NCBI RefSeq assembly: GCF_008763945.1
Contig: NZ_VTQH01000001.1
Span: 806,110-870,109 of the forward strand
From: Microbacterium testaceum StLB037
GTDB lineage: Bacteria; Actinomycetota; Actinomycetes; Actinomycetales; Microbacteriaceae
DNA: 64,000 bases
Reading direction: 5' to 3'
In this document: in pieces, positions 1 through 7,883 of the stretch
Layout: each line of letters begins with the position of its first letter
Position numbering within the stretch: position 1 is the first letter of the stretch
Program-made: the position numbers and the translations under genes
The notes under the pieces: generated by a model
Databases searched by the model: none
Told to the model about the DNA's origin: nothing
Seen by the model: the letters and a program-made list of their open reading frames with translations, nothing else

Positions 1-149
1 CGCCAACGCATGAAACTGGGCCGCCCGCACCGTGTCGTCGCGCACCGACCCAGAAGACTCGCACAGAGCGATCGATGCTGGCGTCGAAGACCGGTTCGCC
101 GCTCATCGTCATCCCTCGACACGACCTTGCCAAGCAGATGGGGCACACC

Positions 150-698
150 ATGAAGACCAGAATCATCCAGGCCGTCGCCGCGCTCTCTCTCGCCGCGGCC
201 GCGCTGTGGGCCCCGACGGCCGCCAACGCCTACACCGACCCGGCCGTCGTGACGGCGACGCCCGCCGTCGTGGCACCCGGCGGCTCGACGACGTTCACGA
301 CGAACACCGCCCCGTACCAGGGCGACGAAGACGTGCTCATCTCGGTGACGGGCGTGAACGCCAACGGCGTCACTCTCGCGTCCGTCGTGCAGACGAACAC
401 CTCGCTGCGCTCGAAGGCCGTCAACGGCAAGCTCGACGTCCCCGTCAAACTCCCCGCGAACGCGAGCGGCACGTACTACCTCACGTTCACCGGTGCGCGC
501 AGCGGCGTCGTCCTGCACTCGTCCATCACGGTGCAGGGCTCGGCCAGCACGCCCGCGAAGGGTGGTCTCGCGATCACCGGTTTCGACGCGGGCAGCACGG
601 CGGGCCTGTGGATCGCCGGCGGCGGCCTGGTGGTGGCCGGCGGCGCCGTCACGGTCGGCGCGCTCATGCGTCGTCGCCGCGCCGCAGCGGACGCCTGA
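150..698 (+). CDS. Secreted surface protein with LAITG sortase signal
   Basis: A 182-residue exported protein. The N-terminus is a signal peptide (Lys-Arg start, Ala/Leu-rich core, A-N-A cleavage site near residue 27). The mature part is a short Thr/Val-rich beta-type domain. The C-terminus has LAITG at about residues 140-144, a Gly/Val/Ala hydrophobic stretch and a Arg-rich tail, the layout of a cell-wall sorting signal; the LAxTG form is the one used by class E sortases of Actinobacteria. No sortase gene is in the window. I start at the ATG directly before the signal peptide; in-frame ATGs at 75 and 138 would only add residues ahead of it, and none has a clear ribosome site. Function beyond wall anchoring is unknown. 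Confidence 0.8.
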   Translation: MKTRIIQAVAALSLAAAALWAPTAANAYTDPAVVTATPAVVAPGGSTTFTTNTAPYQGDEDVLISVTGVNANGVTLASVVQTNTSLRSKAVNGKLDVPVKLPANASGTYYLTFTGARSGVVLHSSITVQGSASTPAKGGLAITGFDAGSTAGLWIAGGGLVVAGGAVTVGALMRRRRAAADA

Positions 699-703
699 CC
701 CGG

Positions 704-753
704 GCAACGAGAGTGAGGGGGCCGTCTTCGGACGGCCCCCTCACTCTCGTTGC
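704..753. terminator. Bidirectional terminator hairpin
   Basis: A perfect 23-bp inverted repeat (704-726 and 731-753) closes on a TTCG loop. It lies 6 bases after the surface-protein stop and 6 bases before the stop of the convergent endonuclease-like gene, so it can serve both strands. Confidence 0.92.
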
Positions 754-759
754 ACTCGC

Positions 760-1452
760 CTAGAAACTCGCGAGCCCGTGTCTCTGCGTCACCTCCGCAG
801 TGACGAGGATGGGCAGGTGATCGCTGAGTCCCTGGGGCAGCGTCTTGATGTGCGCGATGTCGAACCCGATGGATGTCGCGAAGTCGTAGTGCCCTCGGAA
901 GAAACGGTAGCGGGTGTAGGTACGGGTGTCGCTGAGCGTGAGCTCGTACCCCTGGTCGCGTACTTTCTGTCCGAGATTCTCCTTGAACACCGGGTAGTTG
1001 TAGTCCCCGACCATGAGGGCGGGAAGGCCCGGCCCGAGATTCTGAAGCTCGGTGAGCGCGGTGCGGATCTGGTGCCGGCGCAGCGAGTTGAGCGCGGTGA
1101 GAGGCGCCGCGTGGAAAGACGCGACGATGACGTCTCGTCCGTTGTCGATGTCGCGCAGGCGCACCCCGAGCATGCGCTCTTCCGCGGGCTTGAGAACCCG
1201 GTCGTGCAGGGACTTCTTCAGCCCGATCGCGCGCACGTCCTCGGCGCGAAAGGTGTTCTCCCGGTAGTACAGGGCCAGACCCAGCCGGTTCCGCTGCGTC
1301 GCTTCCGCCAGGCGCAGTCCGCCGAGTTGCTCCGGGATGTCGGTGCTGTCGCACTCCTGCAGACAGAGGACGTCGACCTCGTGCTTCTCGACGAGCGCGA
1401 CGAGTTCACCGGCGGCACGGTGCTTGTTGAGGTTGTACGAGATGACCTTCAT
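760..1452 (-). CDS. Endonuclease/exonuclease/phosphatase-fold protein
   Basis: A 230-residue protein of the EEP (DNase I-like/Mg-dependent phosphodiesterase) superfamily. Visible landmarks are the N-terminal S-Y-N-L-N strand, L-Q-E-C with the metal-binding Glu near residue 33, a central ASFHA segment, G-D-Y-N-Y with the Asp/Asn pair, and the C-terminal S-D-H-L-P with the catalytic His. Members cleave phosphodiester or phosphomonoester bonds in DNA, RNA or lipid head groups; the substrate cannot be told from sequence. The ATG at 1452 begins exactly at the first beta-strand. A TATGCT box lies at 1462-1467 on the same strand, 9 nt upstream, so its messenger has little or no leader. It is convergent with the surface-protein gene. 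Confidence 0.85.
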   Translation of the reverse strand: MKVISYNLNKHRAAGELVALVEKHEVDVLCLQECDSTDIPEQLGGLRLAEATQRNRLGLALYYRENTFRAEDVRAIGLKKSLHDRVLKPAEERMLGVRLRDIDNGRDVIVASFHAAPLTALNSLRRHQIRTALTELQNLGPGLPALMVGDYNYPVFKENLGQKVRDQGYELTLSDTRTYTRYRFFRGHYDFATSIGFDIAHIKTLPQGLSDHLPILVTAEVTQRHGLASF

Positions 1453-1520
1453 GGCGAAGCCAGCATACGTCCGACCCCGGACGCGCGACCGAGGGGTTGC
1501 ACCCGGACCGCCCGCCCGGA

Positions 1521-2378
1521 TCAGGCGGCCGCACCGTCCGCATCGCGACGGTTCCGCGTCTGCTCCGCGCGAGCTGCCAGCAGCTCGTCGGCGGGGTAGC
1601 CGACCTCCGCGAGGACGAGGCCCCGCGCGGCCAGGACCTTGGTCTCGGGGATGCGCAATCGTGCCTCGCGGATCGCCACGACGTCGTCGATCTCGATCCG
1701 CCCCTCCCCCACTGCGACGCATGCGCCCACGAGGGCACGCACCATGCTGTGGCAGAACGCGTCGGCTCGGACGTTCGCGACGAGCACGCCCGACTCATCG
1801 CGCTGCCAGTCGTACTCGAGCAGGGTGCGGATCGTCGTCGCCTCTTCGCGGGCTTTGCAGTACGCGGCGAAGTCGTGGAGTCCGATGAGGCGGGAGGCCG
1901 CGGCATCCATCGCCTCGACATCGAGGGAGCTGCGGACGTAGGTCGTGCGCTGTCGTTCCAGCGGATCGTACCCGGCCGCCGCATCGGCGAGACGGTAGCT
2001 GTATCGCCGCCACACGGCCGAGAATCGCGCGTCGAACCCGTCGGGGGCGGGCGAGGTCCGCGAGACCGTCACGTCGGAGTAGGCGCCCAGCACACCCCGC
2101 AAGCGACCGGCGAGGGCGGCGATCGCGTCCGTCTCGTCGTGGTCCCGGCGCCGCCGGGGTAGCCGTGCGATCTGGTCGTCGTCGAGGTCGAGGTGTGCGA
2201 CCTGACCGGACGCGTGGACGCCCGCATCGGTGCGCCCGGCGACGATGAGCCGCGGGTCGCCGCCCACGATGCGCGTCAGAGCGCTCTCCAGCTCGCCCTG
2301 CACCGTGCGCAGCCCCGGTTGCCGAGCCCATCCCCGGAAATGCGAGCCGTCGTAGGCGATGTCGAGTCGGATGCGCAC
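1521..2378 (-). CDS. truA: tRNA pseudouridine(38-40) synthase TruA
   Basis: TruA converts uridines 38-40 of the tRNA anticodon arm to pseudouridine. The protein is 285 residues, normal for the family. The catalytic Asp is in G-R-T-D-A-G-V-H-A near residue 50, and the N-terminal A-Y-D-G-x-x-F-x-G-W motif is intact. The start is GTG, preceded 7 nt upstream by a TAGGCT box, which points to a leaderless messenger. It follows rplQ, the usual place in Actinobacteria, but a hairpin terminator and this own -10 box suggest independent transcription. Confidence 0.95.
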   Translation of the reverse strand: MRIRLDIAYDGSHFRGWARQPGLRTVQGELESALTRIVGGDPRLIVAGRTDAGVHASGQVAHLDLDDDQIARLPRRRRDHDETDAIAALAGRLRGVLGAYSDVTVSRTSPAPDGFDARFSAVWRRYSYRLADAAAGYDPLERQRTTYVRSSLDVEAMDAAASRLIGLHDFAAYCKAREEATTIRTLLEYDWQRDESGVLVANVRADAFCHSMVRALVGACVAVGEGRIEIDDVVAIREARLRIPETKVLAARGLVLAEVGYPADELLAARAEQTRNRRDADGAAA

Positions 2379-2385
2379 GAGGTCA

Positions 2386-2391
2386 AGCCTA
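2386..2391 (-). promoter_or_regulatory. -10 box of truA (leaderless type)
   Basis: TAGGCT on the minus strand, 7 nt before the GTG start; no Shine-Dalgarno sequence lies between. No convincing -35 element. Confidence 0.55.
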
Positions 2392-2417
2392 CGAGTGCGG
2401 ACCCCGCGTGAGAGACG

Positions 2418-2452
2418 ACGAAGCCCCCACCCGGATCGGGTGAGGGCTTCGT
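2418..2452 (-). terminator. Terminator hairpin after rplQ
   Basis: Inverted repeat with 16-nt arms (2418-2433 and 2437-2452), one mismatch, 14 nt downstream of the rplQ stop. It closes the infA-to-rplQ operon. Confidence 0.8.
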
Positions 2453-2466
2453 GCGAGCGAGGGGGC

Positions 2467-3027
2467 TCAGGCCTTGGCGTCGTCCTGGACGGCGTCGTCG
2501 GCTGCAGCCTCGGCGGCTGCGCCTTCCTCGGGCGACTCGGCGCCGGCCTCGGCGGCCTCGTCGGTCGAGGTCTCCTCAGCGGCGGTCTCGTCGGCGACGG
2601 GCTCCTCGGCGGCGGCCGGGGCGGCAGCGGCGGGAGCCGCGGCGGCCTTGTTCGACGCCTTCTTCGCGACGGGCTCGAGAACGAGCTCGATCACGGCCAT
2701 GGGAGCGTTGTCGCCCTTGCGGTTGCCGACCTTGGTGATGCGGGTGTAGCCGCCGTCACGCTCGGCCACCAGGGGCGCGATCTCGGTGAAGAGGGTGTGA
2801 ACGACCTCTTTGTCGCCGATGACGCTCAGCACGCGACGACGCGCGTGCAGGTCGCCGCGCTTGGCGAACGTGATGAGGCGCTCGGCGAGCGGACGCAGGC
2901 GCTTGGCCTTGGTCTCGGTCGTCTTGATGGACTTGTGCGTGTACAGGGCTGCCGCGAGGTTCGCGAGAAGCAGACGCTCGTGGGCCGGGCCGCCTCCGAG
3001 GCGGGGACCCTTCGTGGGCTTGGGCAT
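2467..3027 (-). CDS. rplQ: 50S ribosomal protein L17
   Basis: L17 lies near the exit tunnel of the large subunit. The first 120 residues are the conserved core ([11 protein letters not shown] start). After it comes a tail of about 65 residues made almost only of Ala, Glu, Asp and Pro, strongly acidic, absent in E. coli L17 but common in Actinobacteria. Last gene of the infA operon, 42 nt after rpoA. Confidence 0.97.
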   Translation of the reverse strand: MPKPTKGPRLGGGPAHERLLLANLAAALYTHKSIKTTETKAKRLRPLAERLITFAKRGDLHARRRVLSVIGDKEVVHTLFTEIAPLVAERDGGYTRITKVGNRKGDNAPMAVIELVLEPVAKKASNKAAAAPAAAAPAAAEEPVADETAAEETSTDEAAEAGAESPEEGAAAEAAADDAVQDDAKA

Positions 3028-3069
3028 GTCGTATTACTCCAGGAGAAGGTTCGGTCGGGTCCGACGGGG

Positions 3070-4059
3070 TCAGACGGTTTCTTCGTCGTAGCCGCTGTAG
3101 AACTGAGCGCCGTCGAAGCCGGGCACCGAGTCCTTGAGCGACAGGCCGAGAGAGGTGAGCTTGTCGCGCACCTCGTCGACCGACTTCTGACCGAAGTTGC
3201 GGATGTTCATCAGCTGCGTCTCCGAAAGGGCGACCAGCTCCGAAACGGTGTTGATGCCCTCGCGCTTGAGGCAGTTGTACGAGCGGACAGACAGATCGAG
3301 GTCTTCGATCGGCATCGAGAGCTCGTTCGAGAGGACCGTCTCGACCGGCGCGGGGCCGATCTCGATGCCCTCGGCCTCGACGTTCAGCTCACGGGCGAGA
3401 CCGAAGAGCTCGACGAGGGTGCGGCCCGCGGAGGCCACGGCGTCGCGCGGGGCGATCGATGCCTTCGACTCGACGTCGAGGACGAGCTTGTCGAAGTCGG
3501 TGCGCTCGCCGGCACGCGTCGCGTCGACGCGGTAGCTGACCTTGAGCACCGGCGAGTAGATCGAGTCGATCGGGATCTGACCGGCCTCGGCGTACTCGTT
3601 GCGGTTCTGGGTCGCCGAGACGTAGCCGCGGCCACGCTCGATCGTGAGCTCGAGCTCGAACTTCGCGGTGTCGTTGAGCGTGGCGATGACCAGCTCGGGG
3701 TTGTGCACCTCGACGCCCGCCGGAGCGGAGATGTCGGCGGCGGTGACCTCACCGGCGCCGGTCTTGCGCAGGTACGCCGTGATGGGCTCGTCGCGCTCGC
3801 TCGAGACGACCAGCTGCTTGATGTTCAGGATGATCTCGGTGACGTCTTCCTTCACGCCCGGGATGGTGCTGAACTCGTGCAGGACGCCGTCGATGCGGAT
3901 GCTCGTGACGGCCGCGCCGGGGATCGACGACAGGAGGCTGCGACGCAGCGCGTTGCCGATCGTGTAACCGAAACCGGGCTCCAGCGGCTCGATGACGAAA
4001 CGGCTGCGGAACTCCCCGATCTTCTCCTCGGTCAGAGTGGGACGCTGTGCGATGAGCAC
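3070..4059 (-). CDS. rpoA: RNA polymerase alpha subunit
   Basis: Alpha dimerises to nucleate assembly of core RNA polymerase, and its C-terminal domain contacts promoter UP elements and activators. 329 residues: N-terminal domain ([17 protein letters not shown] near residues 24-40), flexible linker around 225-245, C-terminal domain with R-S-x-N-C-L-K-R and N-F-G-x-K-S motifs. GTG start with a good ribosome site (AAAGGA). It is separated from rpsK by 189 nt containing a hairpin, an unusually long gap for this operon. Confidence 0.98.
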   Translation of the reverse strand: MLIAQRPTLTEEKIGEFRSRFVIEPLEPGFGYTIGNALRRSLLSSIPGAAVTSIRIDGVLHEFSTIPGVKEDVTEIILNIKQLVVSSERDEPITAYLRKTGAGEVTAADISAPAGVEVHNPELVIATLNDTAKFELELTIERGRGYVSATQNRNEYAEAGQIPIDSIYSPVLKVSYRVDATRAGERTDFDKLVLDVESKASIAPRDAVASAGRTLVELFGLARELNVEAEGIEIGPAPVETVLSNELSMPIEDLDLSVRSYNCLKREGINTVSELVALSETQLMNIRNFGQKSVDEVRDKLTSLGLSLKDSVPGFDGAQFYSGYDEETV

Positions 4060-4207
4060 TATGTGTTCCTTTCGATCACGTGCCCGCTATATGACACGTG
4101 TAATGGGGTGAGGTGTTGAGTTGTACTCGCGGGATGCCGCGGCGCCCGACTTTCACGTCAGGGGTGACGCATGGCATCCGGAAGTCTGGATCGCGCGCAA
4201 GCGCGTC

Positions 4208-4240
4208 GTTCCCGGGGAGCGACGAGCACTCCCCGGGAAC
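4208..4240 (-). terminator. Hairpin in the rpsK-rpoA gap
   Basis: Perfect 12-bp stem (4208-4219 with 4229-4240), 9-nt loop, 9 nt after the rpsK stop. There is no U-run on the transcribed strand, so it may be an attenuator or a processing/stability element that adjusts rpoA relative to the ribosomal genes. The remaining gap to rpoA (4060-4207) shows no clear promoter. Confidence 0.6.
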
Positions 4241-4248
4241 AGAACGCG

Positions 4249-4647
4249 TCAGACGCGGCGGCGCTTGGGCGGACGGCAGCCGTTGTGGGCCTGGGGCGTC
4301 ACGTCCTGGATCGAGCCGACCTCGAGGCCTGCTGCGGTCAGCGAGCGGATCGCGGTCTCACGACCCGAACCCGGACCCTTCACGAAGACGTCGACCTTCT
4401 TGACGCCGTGCTCCTGCGCCTGACGAGCGGCCGACTCCGCGGCCATGCCTGCGGCGTAGGGCGTCGACTTGCGCGAGCCCTTGAACCCGACACCGCCGGA
4501 CGAAGCCCAGCTGATGACGGCACCCGAGGGGTCGGTGATCGAAACGATGGTGTTGTTGAACGTCGACTTGATGTGGGCCTGACCCACGGCGATGTTCTTC
4601 TTTTCCTTGCGGCGCGGCTTGCGCGCGGCGGACTTGGCCTGTGCCAT
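4249..4647 (-). CDS. rpsK: 30S ribosomal protein S11
   Basis: S11 forms part of the platform of the small subunit beside 16S helix 45 and the E site. 132 residues with a Lys/Arg-rich start, the H-I-x-S-T-F-N-N-T core and a basic C-terminal end ([11 protein letters not shown]). Lies 36 nt after rpsM. In many bacteria rpsD follows; here it does not. Confidence 0.98.
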   Translation of the reverse strand: MAQAKSAARKPRRKEKKNIAVGQAHIKSTFNNTIVSITDPSGAVISWASSGGVGFKGSRKSTPYAAGMAAESAARQAQEHGVKKVDVFVKGPGSGRETAIRSLTAAGLEVGSIQDVTPQAHNGCRPPKRRRV

Positions 4648-4683
4648 GTGCGTTCTCCTGAATCCTGACGCTCAGCCCGCGGC

Positions 4684-5058
4684 TTAGCGCGCCTTCTTCT
4701 TGCCGGCGACGGTGCGCTTGGGGCCCTTGCGGGTACGCGCGTTCGTCTTCGTGCGCTGACCGCGCACCGGGAGGCCGCGGCGGTGGCGCAGGCCCTCGTA
4801 GGAACCGATCTCGACCTTGCGGCGGATGTCGGCGGCGACCTCGCGACGGAGGTCACCCTCCACCTTGTAGGTGCCCTCGATGTGGTCGCGCAGGGCGACA
4901 AGCTGGTCGTCGGTGAGGTCCTTGACGCGGATGTCCTGGCTGATGTCCGTTGCGTTCAGGATCTCGACGGAGCGGGTGCGACCCACGCCGTAGATGTAAG
5001 TAAGTGCGATCACCACGCGCTTGTCGCGCGGGATGTCGACGCCGGCGAGACGTGCCAT
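4684..5058 (-). CDS. rpsM: 30S ribosomal protein S13
   Basis: S13 sits in the head of the small subunit and touches P-site tRNA and bridges to L5. 124 residues, starting [10 protein letters not shown] and ending in a Lys/Arg tail that reaches the P site. A predicted three-way RNA junction occupies the gap between rpmJ and this gene. Confidence 0.98.
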   Translation of the reverse strand: MARLAGVDIPRDKRVVIALTYIYGVGRTRSVEILNATDISQDIRVKDLTDDQLVALRDHIEGTYKVEGDLRREVAADIRRKVEIGSYEGLRHRRGLPVRGQRTKTNARTRKGPKRTVAGKKKAR

Positions 5059-5091
5059 GCGGCTCTCCTCAGAGTGTCGTGGAGGTGTGGA

Positions 5092-5162
5092 GCAGGATCG
5101 GTGCTCGGGCCTCCGACCCGAGGTGTCCCCCGTCCGCGCAAGCGGACGGGATCTGATCCTGC
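5092..5162 (-). promoter_or_regulatory. Predicted three-way RNA junction upstream of rpsM
   Basis: On the transcribed strand an outer 8-bp stem (5092-5099 with 5155-5162) encloses two hairpins: a 9-bp stem with a tetraloop (5129-5137 with 5142-5150) and a 6-bp stem with a 7-nt loop (5104-5109 with 5117-5122). It ends 33 nt before the rpsM start codon. The helices are read directly from the sequence; a regulatory role, for example feedback by a ribosomal protein, is inference. Confidence 0.55.
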
Positions 5163-5200
5163 CGTTGTGTATTCAGTTGGAAAGGTGTCGAGCTGGAAGC

Positions 5201-5317
5201 TCAGCCCTGGCGCTGCTTGTGGCGCGGGTTGCTCTTGCAGATCACCATCACGCGCCCGTGGCGACGAATCACCTTGCAGTGGTCGCAGATGGGCTTGACG
5301 GAGGGGTTGACCTTCAT
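5201..5317 (-). CDS. rpmJ: 50S ribosomal protein L36
   Basis: A 38-residue protein, the smallest of the large subunit. It has the zinc-ribbon ligands C11 and C14, then C27 and H33, so it is the zinc-binding type. M-K-V-N-P-S-V-K-P start. Between infA and rpsM, its standard place. Confidence 0.96.
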   Translation of the reverse strand: MKVNPSVKPICDHCKVIRRHGRVMVICKSNPRHKQRQG

Positions 5318-5378
5318 GATGTTCCTGATTTCGCTGTCTTCGAGGCCGCGGGAGCGGCTCGTTACTTCTCGGCCGGAC

Positions 5379-5600
5379 TCAGCGGTAGCGGTAGACGATA
5401 CGACCACGGGTGAGGTCGTAAGGGCTCAGTTCGACGACGACGCGGTCCTCCGGGATGATGCGGATGTAGTTCTGCCGCATCTTGCCCGAGATCGTCGCGA
5501 GCACCTTGTGCCCGTTCGTCAGCTCGACACGGAACATCGCGTTGGGCAGTGCTTCGGACACCGTGCCCTCGATCTCGATGACACCGTCTTTCTTCGCCAT
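5379..5600 (-). CDS. infA: Translation initiation factor IF-1
   Basis: A 73-residue OB-fold factor that occupies the ribosomal A site during initiation with IF-2 and IF-3. Motifs include [10 protein letters not shown], the K-M-R-Q-N-Y-I-R strand and the C-terminal [10 protein letters not shown]. First gene of the infA-rpmJ-rpsM-rpsK-rpoA-rplQ operon, with its own strong promoter about 100 nt upstream. Confidence 0.98.
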   Translation of the reverse strand: MAKKDGVIEIEGTVSEALPNAMFRVELTNGHKVLATISGKMRQNYIRIIPEDRVVVELSPYDLTRGRIVYRYR

Positions 5601-5696
5601 AAACTCGCTCACGCTCAGTTGCAGACCGGCCGGTCTGCGGTGGATGGGGATTCGGTGCTTCGACACGCCAATGAAGGCGCAACGCACCAAAGATCA

Positions 5697-5725
5697 AGCA
5701 TACGTGGTATTACCCGACCCGGCAA
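5697..5725 (-). promoter_or_regulatory. Promoter of the infA operon
   Basis: On the minus strand: -35 TTGCCG (5720-5725), exactly 17 bp, -10 TATGCT (5697-5702). It lies between the DsbA-like gene and infA, giving a leader of about 90 nt. Same -10 hexamer as the rpoB promoter. Confidence 0.82.
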
Positions 5726-5741
5726 CTCGCCGGGAGTGTCG

Positions 5742-6446
5742 TCAGCCGTTGAGGCGGGCGACGATGTCCTTCTGCGGGTCACCGGACAGGTCGGTCTGGT
5801 TCTGCAGGACCGTACCGTTGACGGCGATCGTCGGCGTGGCGATACCCGAAGCATTCGGTTGCAGCGGGGTCTTCTGCGTCATCGCCGTCACGAACTTGGT
5901 GTACGTGCCGGAGGTGATGCAGGAGGACACGGCATCCGATGCCCCCGCCGAGGTGGCGATGGAGGTGAGGGTCGCGTCATCCAGTCCCGCGGTGCCCTCC
6001 TTCGGCTGCTGTGCATAGAGCGCCTTCACGAACGCGGGGATGTTCGCCGGGTTGTCTACGGCGACGCAATATGCCGCGTTCGCCGCACGCGTCGAATACT
6101 GCGTGCCCTGCGACTGCCGGTCGAGAATCGCGATCGGGTGGATCCTCAGCGTGATCGTGTTGTCGTCGACGAGCTGCTGCAGCGTCGGGCCGTAGGCCTG
6201 CTCGAACGAGTTGCACACGGGGCACATGAAGTCGATGTAGGTGTCGACCGTCTTGTCGCCCGTACCGACCGAGATCGCCCCGGTTTCGGTGTCGACGGCG
6301 GAGGCCTGGGGCAGGGTTCCGGGCGAGGTCGCCTGGCTGTTGGCGAACCAGACCACTCCCCCGACGATCAGAACCACGACCAGCGCGGCGGCGGTCACCC
6401 CGATCGCGAACCAGTTGGTGGTCTTCCGTGCGGCGGCCATCATCAT
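5742..6446 (-). CDS. Membrane-anchored DsbA-family thiol oxidoreductase
   Basis: A 234-residue protein with one N-terminal membrane helix (about residues 12-36) and an extracytoplasmic thioredoxin fold of the DsbA/BdbD type. The redox motif is C-P-V-C near residue 75 and the cis-Pro segment is I-A-T-P-T near residue 205. A second Cys pair (C126 region and C158 region) may form a structural disulfide. Such proteins oxidise or isomerise disulfides in exported proteins. It overlaps map by one base (TGATG), the last gene of a secY-adk-map-thioredoxin run, so an oxidase is coupled to translocon and N-terminal maturation genes. The start may be any of three consecutive Met codons. Confidence 0.87.
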   Translation of the reverse strand: MMMAAARKTTNWFAIGVTAAALVVVLIVGGVVWFANSQATSPGTLPQASAVDTETGAISVGTGDKTVDTYIDFMCPVCNSFEQAYGPTLQQLVDDNTITLRIHPIAILDRQSQGTQYSTRAANAAYCVAVDNPANIPAFVKALYAQQPKEGTAGLDDATLTSIATSAGASDAVSSCITSGTYTKFVTAMTQKTPLQPNASGIATPTIAVNGTVLQNQTDLSGDPQKDIVARLNG

Positions 6447-7285
6447 CAGTCGATCTCCTTCGGCACCACACCGAAAGGCGCCAGTTTCTCGGCACCGCCG
6501 TCGTGCGCGGTGAGGACCCAGATCCCTCCATCATGCACGGCGACACTATGTTCCCAATGGGAGCCGGCTGTGCCGTCCACCGTCGACACGGTCCAGCCGT
6601 CGTCCTCGGTGAAGGTCTCCTGGTCGCCGATGACGACCATCGGCTCGATAGCGACCGCCAGTCCCGGACGCACCTCCGGGCCGCGATCCGCGACCGCGTA
6701 GTTGAAGATGCTCGGCGACTCGTGCATCTTGCGTCCGATGCCGTGACCGACGTAGTCGCGGAGGATGCCGTAGCCCCCCTCGGGCGCGTTGTCCTGGATG
6801 TACTGCTCGATCGCGGCGCCGACCTCGGCGAGGTGGGTCGCTCGGCTGAGTGCGGCGATGCCGGCCCACAGCGACCCCGCGGTCACGTCGGAGAGCCGCT
6901 GTCGGGGGGCGACGAGGTCTGCGGGGGCGTCTCCGGGCACGATGACGGTGAAGGCGGAATCACCGTTCCACCCCCGGAACTCCGCGCCCGCGTCGATCGA
7001 GAGGATGTCGCCGGGGCGAAGCGGACGATCGTTCGGGATGCCGTGCACCACCTGCTCGTTCACGGAGGCGCAGATCGTGTGCCGGTAGCCGCGCACCATC
7101 TGGAAGTTGGACTTCGCCCCGCGCGCCGAGATGAGCGCCGACGCTGCGGCGTCGAGCTCGAGGGTCGTCACTCCGGGCTCGATCATCGAGCGCACGGCAT
7201 CCAGGGCATCGGCCGTGATCAGACCGGGCTCGACCATCGACCGCAGCTGCGCGGGCTTCTTGTAGATCGAGGAGCGCAACACCAC
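6446..7285 (-). CDS. map: Type I methionine aminopeptidase
   Basis: Removes the initiator Met from nascent proteins with small second residues. 279 residues with the five metal ligands of the pita-bread fold: Asp in S-I-D-A-G, Asp in W-N-G-D-S, His in G-H-G-I-G, Glu in A-I-E-P-M, Glu in S-H-W-E-H-S. Start is GTG one base after the adk stop, and the stop overlaps the next start, so it is translated in a tightly coupled run. Confidence 0.95.
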   Translation of the reverse strand: MVLRSSIYKKPAQLRSMVEPGLITADALDAVRSMIEPGVTTLELDAAASALISARGAKSNFQMVRGYRHTICASVNEQVVHGIPNDRPLRPGDILSIDAGAEFRGWNGDSAFTVIVPGDAPADLVAPRQRLSDVTAGSLWAGIAALSRATHLAEVGAAIEQYIQDNAPEGGYGILRDYVGHGIGRKMHESPSIFNYAVADRGPEVRPGLAVAIEPMVVIGDQETFTEDDGWTVSTVDGTAGSHWEHSVAVHDGGIWVLTAHDGGAEKLAPFGVVPKEID

Positions 7286-7286
7286 G

Positions 7287-7883
7287 TCAGGCGGCCGACG
7301 AACCGGCGATGCCGCGCGCTTCGAGAGCGGCGAAGATCCGGGCCGTGACCTCGTCGAGGCTGCCTACGCCGTCGACCTCGTCGACGATGCCGCGGGTGCC
7401 GTAGACGTCGAGGATCGGCGCCGTCTCACGCTCGTAGATGCTCAGACGCGTGGCGATCGCCTCTTCGGTGTCGTCGGCGCGACCCTGCTCGGCGGCGCGC
7501 GCGGTAAGGCGCGACAGCGACTCCTCGCGCGGGACGATGAGCGCGATCACCGCATCGAGCGACTCGTCGCGACCCTCGAGGAATTCGTCGAGGTGCATGA
7601 CCTGCGCGAGGTTGCGCGGGTACCCGTCGAGCAGGAAGCCGTCGGAGGCATCCGCCTGCGAGAGCCGGTCGCGCACCACGGCGCTGGTCAGCTCGTCGGG
7701 AACGAGATCGCCCCCGTCGATGATGGCCTTGACCTGCTGGCCGAGCTCGGTGCCGTCCTTCACGTTGGCGCGGAACACGTCGCCGGTGGACACCACGGGG
7801 ATGCCGAGAGCTTCACCGACGCGGACACCCTGCGTCCCCTTGCCCGAGCCCTGGGGGCCGACGATCAGAAGACGCGCGGTCAT
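7287..7883 (-). CDS. adk: Adenylate kinase
   Basis: Interconverts ATP plus AMP with two ADP in the cytoplasm. 198 residues. P-loop G-P-Q-G-S-G-K-G-T-Q starting at residue 9, AMP-site D-G-Y-P-R, and a short LID segment around residues 120-140 without zinc cysteines, the short form usual in Actinobacteria. Start ATG overlaps the secY stop (ATGA). Confidence 0.96.
   Translation of the reverse strand: MTARLLIVGPQGSGKGTQGVRVGEALGIPVVSTGDVFRANVKDGTELGQQVKAIIDGGDLVPDELTSAVVRDRLSQADASDGFLLDGYPRNLAQVMHLDEFLEGRDESLDAVIALIVPREESLSRLTARAAEQGRADDTEEAIATRLSIYERETAPILDVYGTRGIVDEVDGVGSLDEVTARIFAALEARGIAGSSAA

Noticed and set aside
1..149. A gene before the surface protein
   Set aside because: Short overlapping frames only, without ribosome site or recognisable motif; I see nothing definite in this stretch.
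2359..4119. Long plus-strand reading frame (586 codons) opposite rplQ and rpoA
   Set aside because: Antisense shadow caused by high GC; no ribosome site, no family-like segments. The same applies to the long frames opposite rpoC, fusA and the giant protein (for example 42918-46817 and 32253-38183).
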